Shown here: positions 24,021-35,802 of the stretch, piece after piece | Numbering within the stretch: the first letter of the stretch is position 1 | Layout of the letters: the number at the start of each line of letters is the position of its first letter | DNA from: Prunella strophiata | Lineage: Eukaryota > Chordata > Aves > Passeriformes > Prunellidae | Assembly: GCA_036583965.1 (NCBI GenBank) | Contig: JAZBQD010000022.1 | Span: 1,980,001-2,044,000, forward strand | Direction of reading: 5' to 3' | DNA: 64,000 nucleotides | Notes under the pieces: model-generated | Databases searched by the model: none | Seen by the model: only the letters and a program-made list of their open reading frames with translations | Told to the model about the DNA's origin: nothing | Translations under genes and position numbers: made by a program

Positions 24021-27000
24021 CATTTCCTGCCACTTCCAGCAGAACAATAGAGCTGAAGAACAGCAGCTTCTCACAGCAGCTTTCAGCAGCTGGGGGAGAC
24101 CACAACAAAATCACCTCACTTGCTCTGCTGGCACACAGACACTCCACTCAGGTACACTGGTTTATGACCTGACTGCTAATAATGCCAATAAAATTTACAA
24201 AGTCAAAATCTGTTTTAAGACTTGTGCTGAATTTCCACAGACCCAACGAAGCAATTAAACACATGGAGCCCAATGCAATGGAAGAAGAAACTTCTACCAG
24301 AATCAAACATCCCGTGCCTCAGAGCAGCCTGCTCCTTTCAACAGGAGGAAAAATCCAGGAGTGTGAAGTCTCCACTGTACAGCAAAAATTCCAAACTAGA
24401 AAGAAAAATCTTGTACAAATCCCTAAATCAAACAAAGCCCCTCAGACATGACTGGGAGCTGCACAACACTTCCCAGCACTGAGTGTCCTCCACGCTGAGC
24501 TGCTGGCAGGAAATATTTGTTTAAGCAGGACTATTCTTCCCAAATATCCCTCATTGCTAAAATAAAATGTTAGCAGTGATTCATTGAGTGATTAACAGAG
24601 TAACTTCAACTCTGGGTTTCCCAGGATCCCCCATTTCCTTCTCCAAGACAAAACTGGGGCAGTTCTCTGCTGTGATCCTAGAGGGGCTCCAAAGGGACCT
24701 CAAAATCTCACCTGGGCCAACCTTCAGTGGGAAGGGAGCCCAGATGATGATCTTTGCCTTCCTATCTGCACAGTTAAATAAACAAAACCCACATCATCTC
24801 TAGGTTAGGAATCTAATTATTAGACGTAATAACAAATTACTGTAATAAACTACAAAATCTGGATTGACCTTGATCAAAATATTCATATAACAAAATAAAT
24901 TAACTCCTAAAAATATTTTTACTTTGTATTTCAGCAGTAAACTTGCTGTTGTGTTGCTGCAGGGAAGGAGTTGATAAAAGTCTGGCATCACTGCCTTTCT
25001 GTGCCAGATTTATGGGTTATTATGAGCAGAAGGCTCAGCTATTTATCCTGAGTTCTGTTACAGTGGCTTTCCAATGTGGTGTGCTAAAAGGTCAGGGAAG
25101 AAACCATGAACCTTTCAGAAAGCTCCTGCAGGGCATCACTCTCCTTGCCTGCGTGGAAGCTGAGTCTGTTCTAACCCAAGGTGGGGAGAAGAGAAGGTTT
25201 TCCAGGGGCTGCAGAGCCCAGGAACTCCTGTGTGCACAGAGAACTTCTCCCAGAGCCAGGAGTGCCCTGGGCTCCAGGGAAGCAGCCACTGCCCTCTGAT
25301 GCCACCTGGACACCTGAGGCTCCCCCTCAGCAAGAATCAGCTCTTGGGGTGTTTAATCTCATGACAACATCCACTGACAGCAGCATCTCTGCTGGCAAGT
25401 GAAATGAAAGATTAACTTGATTACACATGCTATGTAAAACTTATTTCCTGATTAATTAATAGATTAGGCACTTCCAATTCATGTTTAAATGCCTGATAAT
25501 GATCTCACGCTCATATAACAAATCACTGATTTATATACACACAATCTAAACTTCATTTTTCATGTGACAGATTATTTTCTTCCTTTCCTTGCCACATAAT
25601 TTGCAAACTCCACTGCAAATATAGTTGCTCGTTTCACTTGCTTTTTGGCATCAGATGACTCATCCAAGGAATATTTTGGCAAGAATGATCTTTAGCCATC
25701 TTCCTTATCAGGCTGACATGACAGAGTAGCACAGAAAACACCCTCTGTTTTAAAAGAATTCCCTGTTAACAAGTTGAAAAATGAAAATGTAGCCATTGTT
25801 TTTAAAGAGGGCTTTACAAAAGCGACTGGAAATCCTGCAATCAGTTTTTAAATACCATTGTGAGGGTGGTTTATTTAAATTTACGTTTTTCCTTCTGGCA
25901 CAACAACACAGGGCTGCCCTGAGAGATGTTATTGTCCGAGTGCAGCTGATTGCAAAATGTGGAGAGCCTCCTTCAAACAACAGAAATATGGAAAACACTC
26001 CAAGAGCAAAGCAAGGGCTGGGATGTTTTGAAGTGTGGAAGCTCAGGGCACCAACACCTCCAGTGCCTGAGCTCCCGTGAGCCAGGATCCAGTGCTGGGA
26101 ATTCTCACCCTGCTGGCTGCTCACCAGCCCTGAGCAGGGAACTTGGTGATGATCTGATAAAGGACACTCCAAATAAAAATAACAGAAAATGTCTAGCAGG
26201 GCACACAGTGCCCAATAATGCTCCTCTATTGCAGCATCAGCTCAAATTGGTTTTTTCTGCTTCTCTTCCTACTTTTTGTACAGATCATCCACTCACTCCA
26301 CTTCCACTCACTACGGAGTCTATATGCTCACATTTCACTAATACGCCTATTACATTTTTAGAGAGAAAAAGCTACTAAAAAACCCTCTTCCTACTGAATT
26401 TATGTTCTTTATTCTTCTAATATACTCATTTTTCCTGGATTAACAAGTCTAACATCACATCCACATGGCAGCAGCCTTGGACAAGCTGGCTTGCAGGGTT
26501 TGTGCAATTCATTGGTCAAAATGCCACATTGATGCAAAGAAGGCAAAGTTTGTCTGTTTGGTGTTTTATCTAAGACAGCTGGGTGGCCTCAAAGTGATTT
26601 TGGGAGGAGACACAGAGAGCAGCTTCTCAGGGATACAGCTCATGCTTGGTGATGAATGGCATTGCAGGAATCATCCTCCCATGTCCTTCTCCACCCTAAA
26701 CCAGAACTTGGTTGCTGACCCCTTTGCTGACCCTCCCAAGAGGGACATCTGAGGTGAACTCTGTGAAAAGAGAACACCACCAGGCAGGGCAGAGCACTCC
26801 CAGCACTGGGGCTGGGGCATCACTGTGCAGGCATTCCTTGGGTTTTCATCTGGGAAGAAAATGCAAACACCTGCTGGAACTCCAAATGCAGGATTTCAAA
26901 ACAAATGCTATAAAGAATGAGGAGTTCAGTGGGACTTTGATACAGAACACCAGTGAGTGTGCAGCCCCTAAACAATGCCCAGGTATCCATACATAGATCT

Positions 27001-28948
27001 GGATCTATTTCTAGATCTATTTCTCTCAGGGCAGCAACGGCCCCTCCACACTGCACAGCTCCCACCAGGATGCAGCCTCACAGCTCAAACTACACAGTCA
27101 GTCTTTGCTAATCTTGGCCTAACTCAAAACTCTACTTATCTTTTCCTTTCTAAATCATCCCCAGGACAAGACTAGAATCTCTTTTGAAATGTAAAGGTTC
27201 TATAATAAAATTTAGAAAGCACATATGGTACAAATATCAAGCGTGAACATCTCTTCCCATCTTGTACGTTTCAAAGCCTGTGCAAACAGCACTTTTCCCT
27301 GGTTTTGATCATGCAGCCAAAATGAGTCATCTGTGAACAATTATGGCTCTGGCAGGGGCCTGACTGTTGGAGAATGAAAGGAAACACTTTATTATTGAAA
27401 TGATCAGTATGCCAAGCTGAGAGGCGACTGCAGAGAATGTTAAGAGTCCTTTATGCTCCTTCAGCCAGCAAAATTGAAAGCAGAGGATGCAGCACTCCCC
27501 TCTCGGACACCTGAGAACACCTGAGTTGAGAATGGGCAATGCAAAGCACGAGGAAGTGGGAGCTGTGGGGATGAGCAAGGGAATATATGGCAGGAAAAGA
27601 AACACAACCTTGAAGCAGGAGGACTGGCTTAAAAAATTGTTGGTTATTCCTGGCTTAGTTCTCCCAGGGGAGTCGTGAACGTATTAAAGGAACACACAGT
27701 CAGAGGCCTCTGTGCTGAAATCCGAAACTATTAAAGGACATTTGTTGGGAGTTTGGGACTGGCTGAGTTTAACAGGCTCTACTGAAAGGGGATGAATGGA
27801 ATTCCCCTCGAGGAGAAAAAATAGCAACCAAACAATTTAGTAGGAACACGGATCTCCCTATGTGCAGCAGTGATTTCAGTCAGTTCAGCAGTGATGCTGC
27901 TGTGTCTGGGTTTGCTGCCAGCAGGGACTGGGCAGGATCCCCCTGGAATTCCAAGGGGAACTCAGGATCTAAGCTGCTCACTGAGGGCTGGGCAGGGCAG
28001 GGAGCTGGGCAGGATATTGGTTTGATGGACTTTGCAAATGAGACGAGCAGGAAGATGATTTTAAAATTGGACTATGAACAAGCAGTGTATGAGCGAGTAA
28101 TTCTTGTCCTCTTTTCCAGGAGCAGCTTGCAGAGGGAGGGGGAACAATGTGGTGATCACCACCCAGAGCCTACAGACTATTTAAAGACCATGAGGGCTGA
28201 CAGCATGACAAGGGAGACTCATGTACACAGAACTGCTAATGGAAGGTGTAGGGGGGAGATCAGGGAACAATCTGGGAAAAGCACATTTGGCACTCTGAAA
28301 TTCAGGTCCAACTCCCAACAGAAGAGATGCTGGAGGAAATTGAGATCAATATTCTGACAGCAGGACCTCTCAGGTCTGAACATTAGCTGACAAATAATTC
28401 TTTTTGTTTTTGACAATTTTTGGAGCATATTATCCCTCAATCACCACGGTTTGGACAGTACAGATCCAAAACAAAGAGTCACAGGCAGGCCTGGAGCCCA
28501 GGCTGAGCTCACCAGTACCAGGGGATTCCTGCTAGCCAGGACTAAAATGTAACTTCCCTGTGATCCTGAGCAGGGCAGGGAATGTTTACAGGCGTGGTAT
28601 TTGTCTTCACAGGAATCATCCTTGGAAAAGGTTCAGATTCTGACTTCTTCAGTCTCACAGAAACTTACTTACTGTGTCAGGGCAATCTCAAGAGACTGCA
28701 GGCTCCTGCTGCTGAGGGGCTTTTGGAGGGTCCTCTTTAGCTCTTTATACAAAGGCACTTTTGCTCCTAACAGAACTCATCAAGGCAGGGCTGCAAACTT
28801 CCTCCAGATCTCCTCCAAACAAGACAGCCTGGCAAGCAGGGACACACCTGAGGTGGTAAAACACTTAGCAGCAATGCTAAAAACAGACACCAGGATTTGG
28901 AATTTCCCAAAATGCTCATTCTTTGCAATTCCAGGAAGCAGCCCCAGG

Positions 28949-31890
28949 CACGGCTGTCCCCGGGCACGGCTGTCCCCGGGCACGGCTGTCCCCAGGCACG
29001 GCTGTCCCCGGGCACGGCTGTCCCCGGGCACGGCTGTCCCCAGGCACGGCTGTCCCCAGGCACGGCTGTCCCCAGGCACGGCTGTCCCCAGGCACGGCTG
29101 TCCCCAGGCACGGCTGTCCCCAGGCACGGCTGTCCCCAGGCACGGCTGTCCCCGGGCACGGCTGTCCCCGGGCACGGCTGTCCCCGGGCACGGCTGTCCC
29201 CAGGCACGGCTGTCCCCGGGCACGGCTGTCCCCGGGCACGGCTGTCCCCAGGCACGGCTGTCCCCAGGCACGGCTGTCCCCAGGCACGGCTGTCCCCAGG
29301 CACGGCTGTCCCCAGGCACGGCTGTCCCCAGGCACGGCTGTCCCCAGGCACGGCTGTCCCCGGGCACGGCTGTCCCCAGGCACGGCTGTCCCCAGGCACG
29401 GCTGTCCCCAGGCACGGCTGTCCCCAGGCACGGCTGTCCCCGGGCACGGCTGTCCCCGGGCACGGCTGTCCCCAGGCACGGCTGTCCCCAGGCACGGCTG
29501 TCCCCAGGCACGGCTGTCCCCAGGCACGGCTGTCCCCAGGCACGGCTGTCCCCAGGCACGGCTGTCCCCAGGCACGGCTGTCCCCAGGCACGGCTGTCCC
29601 CAGGCACGGCTGTCCCCAGGCACGGCTGTCCCCGGGCACGGCTGTCCCCGGGCACGGCTGTCCCCGGGCACGGCTGTCCCCAGGCACGGCTGTCCCCAGG
29701 CACGGCTGTCCCCAGGCACGGCTGTCCCCAGGCACGGCTGTCCCCAGGCACGGCTGTCCCCAGGCACGGCTGTCCCCAGGCACGGCTGTCCCCGGGCACG
29801 GCTGTCCCCAGGCACGGCTGTCCCCAGGCACGGCTGTCCCCGGGCACGGCTGTCCCCAGGCACGGCTGTCCCCGGGCACGGCTGTCCCCAGGCACGGCTG
29901 TCCCCGGGCACGGCTGTCCCCAGGCACGGCTGTCCCCGGGCACGGCTGTCCCCAGGCACGGCTGTCCCCAGGCACGGCTGTCCCCAGGCACGGCTGTCCC
30001 CAGGCACGGCTGTCCCCAGGCACGGCTGTCCCCAGGCACGGCTGTCCCCAGGCACGGCTGTCCCCGGGCACGGCTGTCCCCAGGCACGGCTGTCCCCAGG
30101 CACGGCTGTCCCCGGGCACGGCTGTCCCCAGGCACGGCTGTCCCCAGGCACGGCTGTCCCCAGGCACGGCTGTCCCCAGGCACGGCTGTCCCCAGGCACG
30201 GCTGTCCCCAGGCACGGCTGTCCCCAGGCACGGCTGTCCCCAGGCACGGCTGTCCCCAGGCACGGCTGTCCCCAGGCACGGCTGTCCCCAGGCACGGCTG
30301 TCCCCAGGCACGGCTGTCCCCAGGCACGGCTGTCCCCAGGCACGGCTGTCCCCGGGCACGGCTGTCCCCAGGCACGGCTGTCCCCAGGCACGGCTGTCCC
30401 CAGGCACGGCTGTCCCCGGGCACGGCTGTCCCCAGGCACGGCTGTCCCCAGGCACGGCTGTCCCCAGGCACGGCTGTCCCCGGGCACGGCTGTCCCCAGG
30501 CACGGCTGTCCCCAGGCACGGCTGTCCCCAGGCAGGGCTGTCCCCGGGCACGGCTGTCCCCAGGCACGGCTGTCCCCAGGCACGGCTGTCCCCAGGCAGG
30601 GCTGTCCCCGGGCACGGCTGTCCCCAGGCACGGCTGTCCCCAGGCACGGCTGTCCCCAGGCACGGCTGTCCCCAGGCACGGCTGTCCCCAGGCACGGCTG
30701 TCCCCAGGCACGGCTGTCCCCAGGCACGGCTGTCCCCAGGCACGGCTGTCCCCAGGCAGGGCTGTCCCCGGGCACGGCTGTCCCCAGGCACGGCTGTCCC
30801 CAGGCACGGCTGTCCCCAGGCACGGCTGTCCCCGGGCACGGCTGTCCCCAGGCAGGGCTGTCCCCGGGCACGGCTGTCCCCAGGCACGGCTGTCCCCAGG
30901 CAGGGCTGTCCCCGGGCACGGCTGTCCCCAGGCAGGGCTGTCCCCGGGCACGGCTGTCCCCAGGCAGGGCTGTCCCCGGGCACGGCTGTCCCCAGGCACG
31001 GCTGTCCCCAGGCACGGCTGTCCCCAGGCAGGGCTGTCCCCGGGCACGGCTGTCCCCAGGCAGGGCTGTCCCCGGGCACGGCTGTCCCCGGGCACGGCTG
31101 TCCCCAGGCACGGCTGTCCCCAGGCACGGCTGTCCCCAGGCACGGCTGTCCCCGGGCACGGCTGTCCCCAGGCACGGCTGTCCCCGGGCACGGCTGTCCC
31201 CGGGCACGGCTGTCCCCAGGCAGGGCTGTCCCCGGGCACGGCTGTCCCCGGGCACGGCTGTCCCCGGGCACGGCTGTCCCCAGGCACGGCTGTCCCCAGG
31301 CACGGCTGTCCCCAGGCACGGCTGTCCCCAGGCACGGCTGTCCCCAGGCACGGCTGTCCCCAGGCACGGCTGTCCCCAGGCACGGCTGTCCCCAGGCACG
31401 GCTGTCCCCAGGCACGGCTGTCCCCAGGCACGGCTGTCCCCAGGCAGGGCTGTCCCCGGGCACGGCTGTCCCCAGGCACGGCTGTCCCCAGGCAGGGCTG
31501 TCCCCGGGCACGGCTGTCCCCAGGCACGGCTGTCCCCAGGCACGGCTGTCCCCGGGCACGGCTGTCCCCGGGCACGGCTGTCCCCGGGCACGGCTGTCCC
31601 CAGGCACGGCTGTCCCCAGGCACGGCTGTCCCCAGGCAGGGCTGTCCCCGGGCACGGCTGTCCCCAGGCACGGCTGTCCCCAGGCAGGGCTGTCCCCGGG
31701 CAGGGCTGTCCCCGGGCACGGCTGTCCCCAGGCACGGCTGTCCCCGGGCACGGCTGTCCCCAGGCAGGGCTGTCCCCGGGCACGGCTGTCCCCAGGCACG
31801 GCTGTCCCCAGGCACGGCTGTCCCCGGGCAGGACTGTCCCCGGGCAGGGCTGTCCCCGGGCACGGCTGTCCCCAGGCAGGGCTGTCCCCG
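28949..31890. repeat. Large 16-bp-unit GC-rich minisatellite, 183 full units
   Basis: The unit on the plus strand is CACGGCTGTCCCC followed by AGG or GGG. From 28,949 to 31,876 there are exactly 183 consecutive 16-bp units with no insertion or deletion, then a 14-base partial unit ending at 31,890; a CCCCAGG fragment at 28,942-28,948 precedes the array. Counting by eye: 127 units of type A (CACGG...CCCCAGG), 38 of type B (CACGG...CCCCGGG), 17 of type C (CAGGG...CCCCGGG) and one with CAGGA. Type C occurs only from 30,533 onward. The unit has no stop codon in any frame on either strand. Because 16 is not a multiple of 3, each strand gives the same 16-residue peptide in all three frames, which explains the long open frames here. 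I see no coding evidence. The array lies about 9.6 kb upstream of the DAB2IP promoter block. Confidence 0.98.
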
Positions 31891-32010
31891 TCCCGGAGCC
31901 CGCGGGGATCGCGGACGCGGCTCCGCTCCGCTCCGCACGGCTCTGCTGCCGCCCGCAGGCCGGAGGGCGCCGGCTCCGCCTGGGATCGCTGCCACATCCC
32001 CGGGACTTCC
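31891..32010. promoter_or_regulatory. CpG-rich patch at the right edge of the minisatellite
   Basis: Directly after the last partial unit is about 120 bp of non-repetitive, very CpG-rich sequence (CGCGG, CTCCGCTCCGCTCCGC, GGCGCCGGC). It then switches abruptly to AT-rich DNA. Together with the CpG-rich array it makes roughly 3 kb of CpG-dense DNA. It could be the remnant of a CpG island from which the array expanded. No exon is recognisable. Confidence 0.4.
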
Positions 32011-35000
32011 TCTTAAAAATCCCTTTCTACGGAGCCTACGAAACATGTTCTCTGCTTTTTTCCCTGCCCAAATGCGAAAGAACATTAAAAAGAATAACAT
32101 CCCTTTTAGTGGAGTTTGTTACTCTAAGCTTCATTACTTCCAACCTAAAACACCCCAACAGACCACAAATCCTTGTGTTTTGAAACAATAATTAAGTGAG
32201 GAATAGTCCAGGTGAGACCATGACAAGTCAGCTGACAAATAAAGTCAGTGGCAATGCAGCAGAGTTAAACATGTGTAGTTTTATTTCTAGTGAAACTGAG
32301 GAACAGTTCCTAACTCGTGGTGCTGGATCCCAGGTTAAGTTCACCCAGATTTCTCATACAAAGAGGTCAAGTGGGTTTTTTGGACTTGCAACTGCCTTTT
32401 CTATTTTGCTCACAAAAAAGGAGTCAATTATATAAGATGCTGACCAGTCTGAGGGCAAATGACCAACCAAGAGTATGACTGAAGGAAATCTAACCAGCCC
32501 AGGTTTCATTGCTTCCATCTGTAACAGCACACAGGCCTGGGTACGCTCCCAAGCTTTCACCCAAATCACTTCCTGGCCATCACAAAGGTTTTACAGCCCT
32601 GCCTGGGAACCTGCCAAGCTTTCCCAACCTGCATTTTCCATGTCATACTAAAAAGCATATGTGGATTTAATAATTGCTAATCCAATGACTGCATTACTTC
32701 ACTGCACACAACTGAGCTAAACGTGCCAGCATCAAATGATCCCAGAGCCCCAAAGTGCATGTCTGGAATAGGCCTCTGCTTTCAGAAACACGAGGGACAC
32801 AGCCAAGAACCACTATGGAACACAGCCTGTGCCCAGGGCAGGACTCTGACAAGGAATGTGACTCCCAGGTGGGAGCTGAGGGTCAGAGAGCTGAGGTATG
32901 GTGTCCAGCCTGTCTGAGGCACAGCAGCACTTGGAGCAGAGTTTAGGGAATATTTTCCCTATGAAAAGAGATCAGAGAAGCATTGAAGAACAGGAGTTAT
33001 TGCTGCAGTGCACTCCCCGACCTTGGTTTGGGCACAAGAAGAATCAAGGACTTGCTTGGTGGTTTGTGACCATCAGATGAAGCAGCTTCCCCGCCCTCTC
33101 AAGCCCACTGTGACATGATGGCCATTCCCAGTGAATTTTCCCCTCTCCTGTGGAAGAGGCCCCAGGCTGAAGCACACAGAGGATTTTGGTACAGCTGCCT
33201 CATCCCAAGATTGCTGCCACTCGCTGTCCCCTGTGAAGTGCTCTGACCCACGGGCCCAGCTCTGCTCTCCAAATGCCCAGAGCACCCCCAGCCCGTGGGA
33301 GGATGACAAAGAACATCCCACCAGGAGCACAGCAGAGGAGGTGGAGGAAGCTCCTGGCTATCTGCCAAGCCTCACCACTCTGCTTTTTCATTTTTAGTTT
33401 CCGCTCTTTGCTGCAAAGTTTCTACTTATGCTCCGGTTTCCACGGCAACTGCATTTCTTGCCTTTCTTCTCTAGCATTAAATTTTTTATTTGATTTCCCT
33501 TCTTCCCAAGACATGACTCTCTTTTCCTTTTGTAGAAAGGAATTAAGTGTTGTCTTCTCTTTGGTTGTTGATATTTTTAAAGGGGGTAGGAGACACTTCC
33601 ACTCAGCCACAGAATCTGTCTAGAACAGCAGCAGAGATTTAATCTCCCAAGGAAGAATGTCAGGGGATTCCCTTGCAGAAAAGCCATTTACTGTAATTTT
33701 CTTAACAAGGTTATGACATGTAAGAGTTCCAGGTACTGTGGAACCCAGCATTTTTAAAAAACTGCATGCTCATTTTTATGAGATCAGACCTGGCCATTTT
33801 TTCTGTACAACTAAACATTTTAATTTCTTTTTAAAGAAAATTACTTGTGACTCTTGAGCAGTCTCCAGAGAGTAGTTTAATATTGAAAGTGCACTAGAAA
33901 TGTGCTCTTCAATTCCAGACTGTAGGAGAATTCAAACTTTTCACTGACAATGTTCTCACCTGGCTGGGAGAGAGGTGTTGGGGTGAGGCTGAAGGATCCC
34001 TCCTCCCCCTGCCATGGCCAATCACCCACAGCAGTGCCCTGCACACCCTCACACAAAGCACACAGAGACAAAACCCTCACAACTCACGGAGCTTAAGCTA
34101 ATTAATTTGTCTTGCCCTTGTCATGTTGGGACTGAATTAATCTGACAACCTGAATTCATTTGAGAAGGAAAAAATTCGTCAGAATAGCAAATCTGGATTA
34201 GATCTACCAATTTGGTTTTTCCAAGCTTTAGCTTCATCATAAACACAATTTACATGCTGCAAAGCCCTGAAATAATACAGGTTTTCATGCCAGTTCACTA
34301 TGAAAGAGTCTCTCCACATCTAAATTCTCCAGCACATTCAGGCCATAAACTGACCCTCCTGTACAGTTGTAGATTACCAGGTTTCCAGTCTTTATCTCTG
34401 CCTGGTGGGATTTCACAGTAAATTCTTCCAGGACTGAATAAATGAAAGAAGCAAAACCACAGCATTTGGCTCACAAGGCAACACAAACAAATCTGTCCAT
34501 GGGTGCTATCTTGTTTGCAGCACATGTGCACAGATTTACATGTAGGATTGAGGCTTAGTGCTCTGTTTGTTTAGATTTTCATTATTCTGTACCCCAAGCA
34601 TAAGGTAAATTGTATAAAGACTGAACTTGGAACAACTTTAAGAGTGAGCTGATCATCTTAAATCATTTCATTAACCCAATTTTGCAGTTTTTTAAGATTC
34701 TTACTACTCAGAACAAATAAGGGAAATGGGTCAGAAGTGAGGAGCCCAGTCTACCATACTTGGTTCATGTCTCTCTCCTGCTCTTGAATTCCCTCCTCCA
34801 AGGAATATCTAGGTCAGGAATTCACAGGATCTTATAGAAATCTGGCAATGTTCAGTGTGTTTGCCAGCCAAGCTATTTGAATTGTCAGATATTAAATATA
34901 TGTGCTAGGATCTGTACTGTAAAACCCCATTACAACTTACACTGCACATGAACTCCCCATGGACTGGCTTCACTGCAGGCCAGGTCCCCCACTTGGAGTG

Positions 35001-35676
35001 AGGGTCAGGAGGAAAGTTTCAGACATCTGAGCAGGGCCTCCCTGCTTTCTTCCCTGGGAGCTCCCAGGATTAGGGATTCAAAGAGCTGCTTTAGGCGTAG
35101 TCCCTAAATCACAGCCATAATGCAGCTTTTATGTGGCCACGGACAGGCTTCATGTCTGCACTGTTTCAATTCCCAGAGTGGGATTGATTCAGGCAGACAG
35201 CAGCTTACTCAGCTCTCTCAGCTGCTGTGCTGGGGCGAGAACATCCAGCAGCCCCTTGCTCATCCTCGCTTGATTTAATGATTTGCTGGCCAGACTACAG
35301 AGAGCAGCTCAGGAGCTCCTGCCCAGCGTGCCATGATTTGTGGGTTGCTGTTGCTCATCTGTAATTGCAACGAGAAATGCTCATCAATCATTCCAGCTCT
35401 CCAGCAGAACGTTGGGAGATACAGCAATGGAGAGCTTTCAACCTGGCCTATCTTTTTGAAAACATTCTAATCCTGCAAATAAAGATCTGGATGCTGTCCC
35501 GGTGCCAGGACGAGAGCAGCTCCTTCCTGATCCCAAGGGGCACAACCATCCCTCAGTGAAAAGAACCAATATTCCTCCCCTGAGAGCAGGGATAAGAGGA
35601 GGCTGGGAATAAAATCTGCTAATCTTCATTGCTGCACTCATTAACACCAAACTCTCAAGTCACATCATCAAAACAT
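32011..35676. other. Upstream DNA without a recognisable gene
   Basis: Ordinary AT-leaning sequence between the minisatellite flank and the first CR1 fragment. I see no exon, RNA gene or clear repeat. Short open frames on both strands have no recognisable character. Confidence 0.65.
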
Positions 35677-35802
35677 TTTTCTCCAGCTCTCTTGGAGCCC
35701 CTTTAGGCACTGGAAGGGGCTCTAAGATCTCCCTGGAGCCTTTTGTCCAGGCTAAAGAGCCCCAACCCTGTCAGCTTGTCTCCAGAGCAGAGGTTCATCC
35801 TT
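35677..35802 (-). mobile_element. CR1 LINE fragment, antisense on the plus strand
   Basis: The plus strand carries the diagnostic antisense CR1 blocks in order: ctccagctctcttggagccc, ctttaggcactggaagg, atctccctggagcctttt, gtccaggctaaagagcccca, and a diverged CAGCTTGTCTCC block. Avian CR1 has CCCCTTTAGGTACTGGAAGG, GGTCTCCCCGGAGCC and CCAGGCTGAACAACCCCA at these positions. The copy is diverged and truncated at both ends, with no open reverse-transcriptase frame. Homology may extend weakly to about 35,900. Confidence 0.85.

Larger units (their letters stand above)
19351..28940. other. Upstream DNA without a recognisable gene
   Basis: I see no recognisable exon on either strand between the DAB2IP promoter block and the 16-bp minisatellite. 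Contents worth naming are the CpG patches at 20,020-20,560 and 23,870-24,020, a short (AT)n palindrome at 19,664-19,679, a G9 run at 21,380-21,388 and an A15 run at 23,590-23,604. Open frames such as plus 27,860-28,357 show no domain or family character and are probably chance. Confidence 0.7.

Noticed and set aside
28949..31890. CRISPR-like repeat array
   Set aside because: Units are contiguous with no unique spacers, and the context is a vertebrate genome; it is a tandem minisatellite.
28949..31890. Canonical G-quadruplex array on the minus strand
   Set aside because: G4 runs recur once per 16 bp, leaving loops of about 12 nt, longer than the usual 1-7 nt limit; only non-canonical long-loop structures are possible.
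28601..32191. Open frames of 955-1,196 codons on both strands, resembling a large Pro/Gly-rich repeat protein
   Set aside because: All six frames are open at once because the 16-bp unit lacks stop codons in every frame. There is no non-repeat domain, splice support or codon preference.
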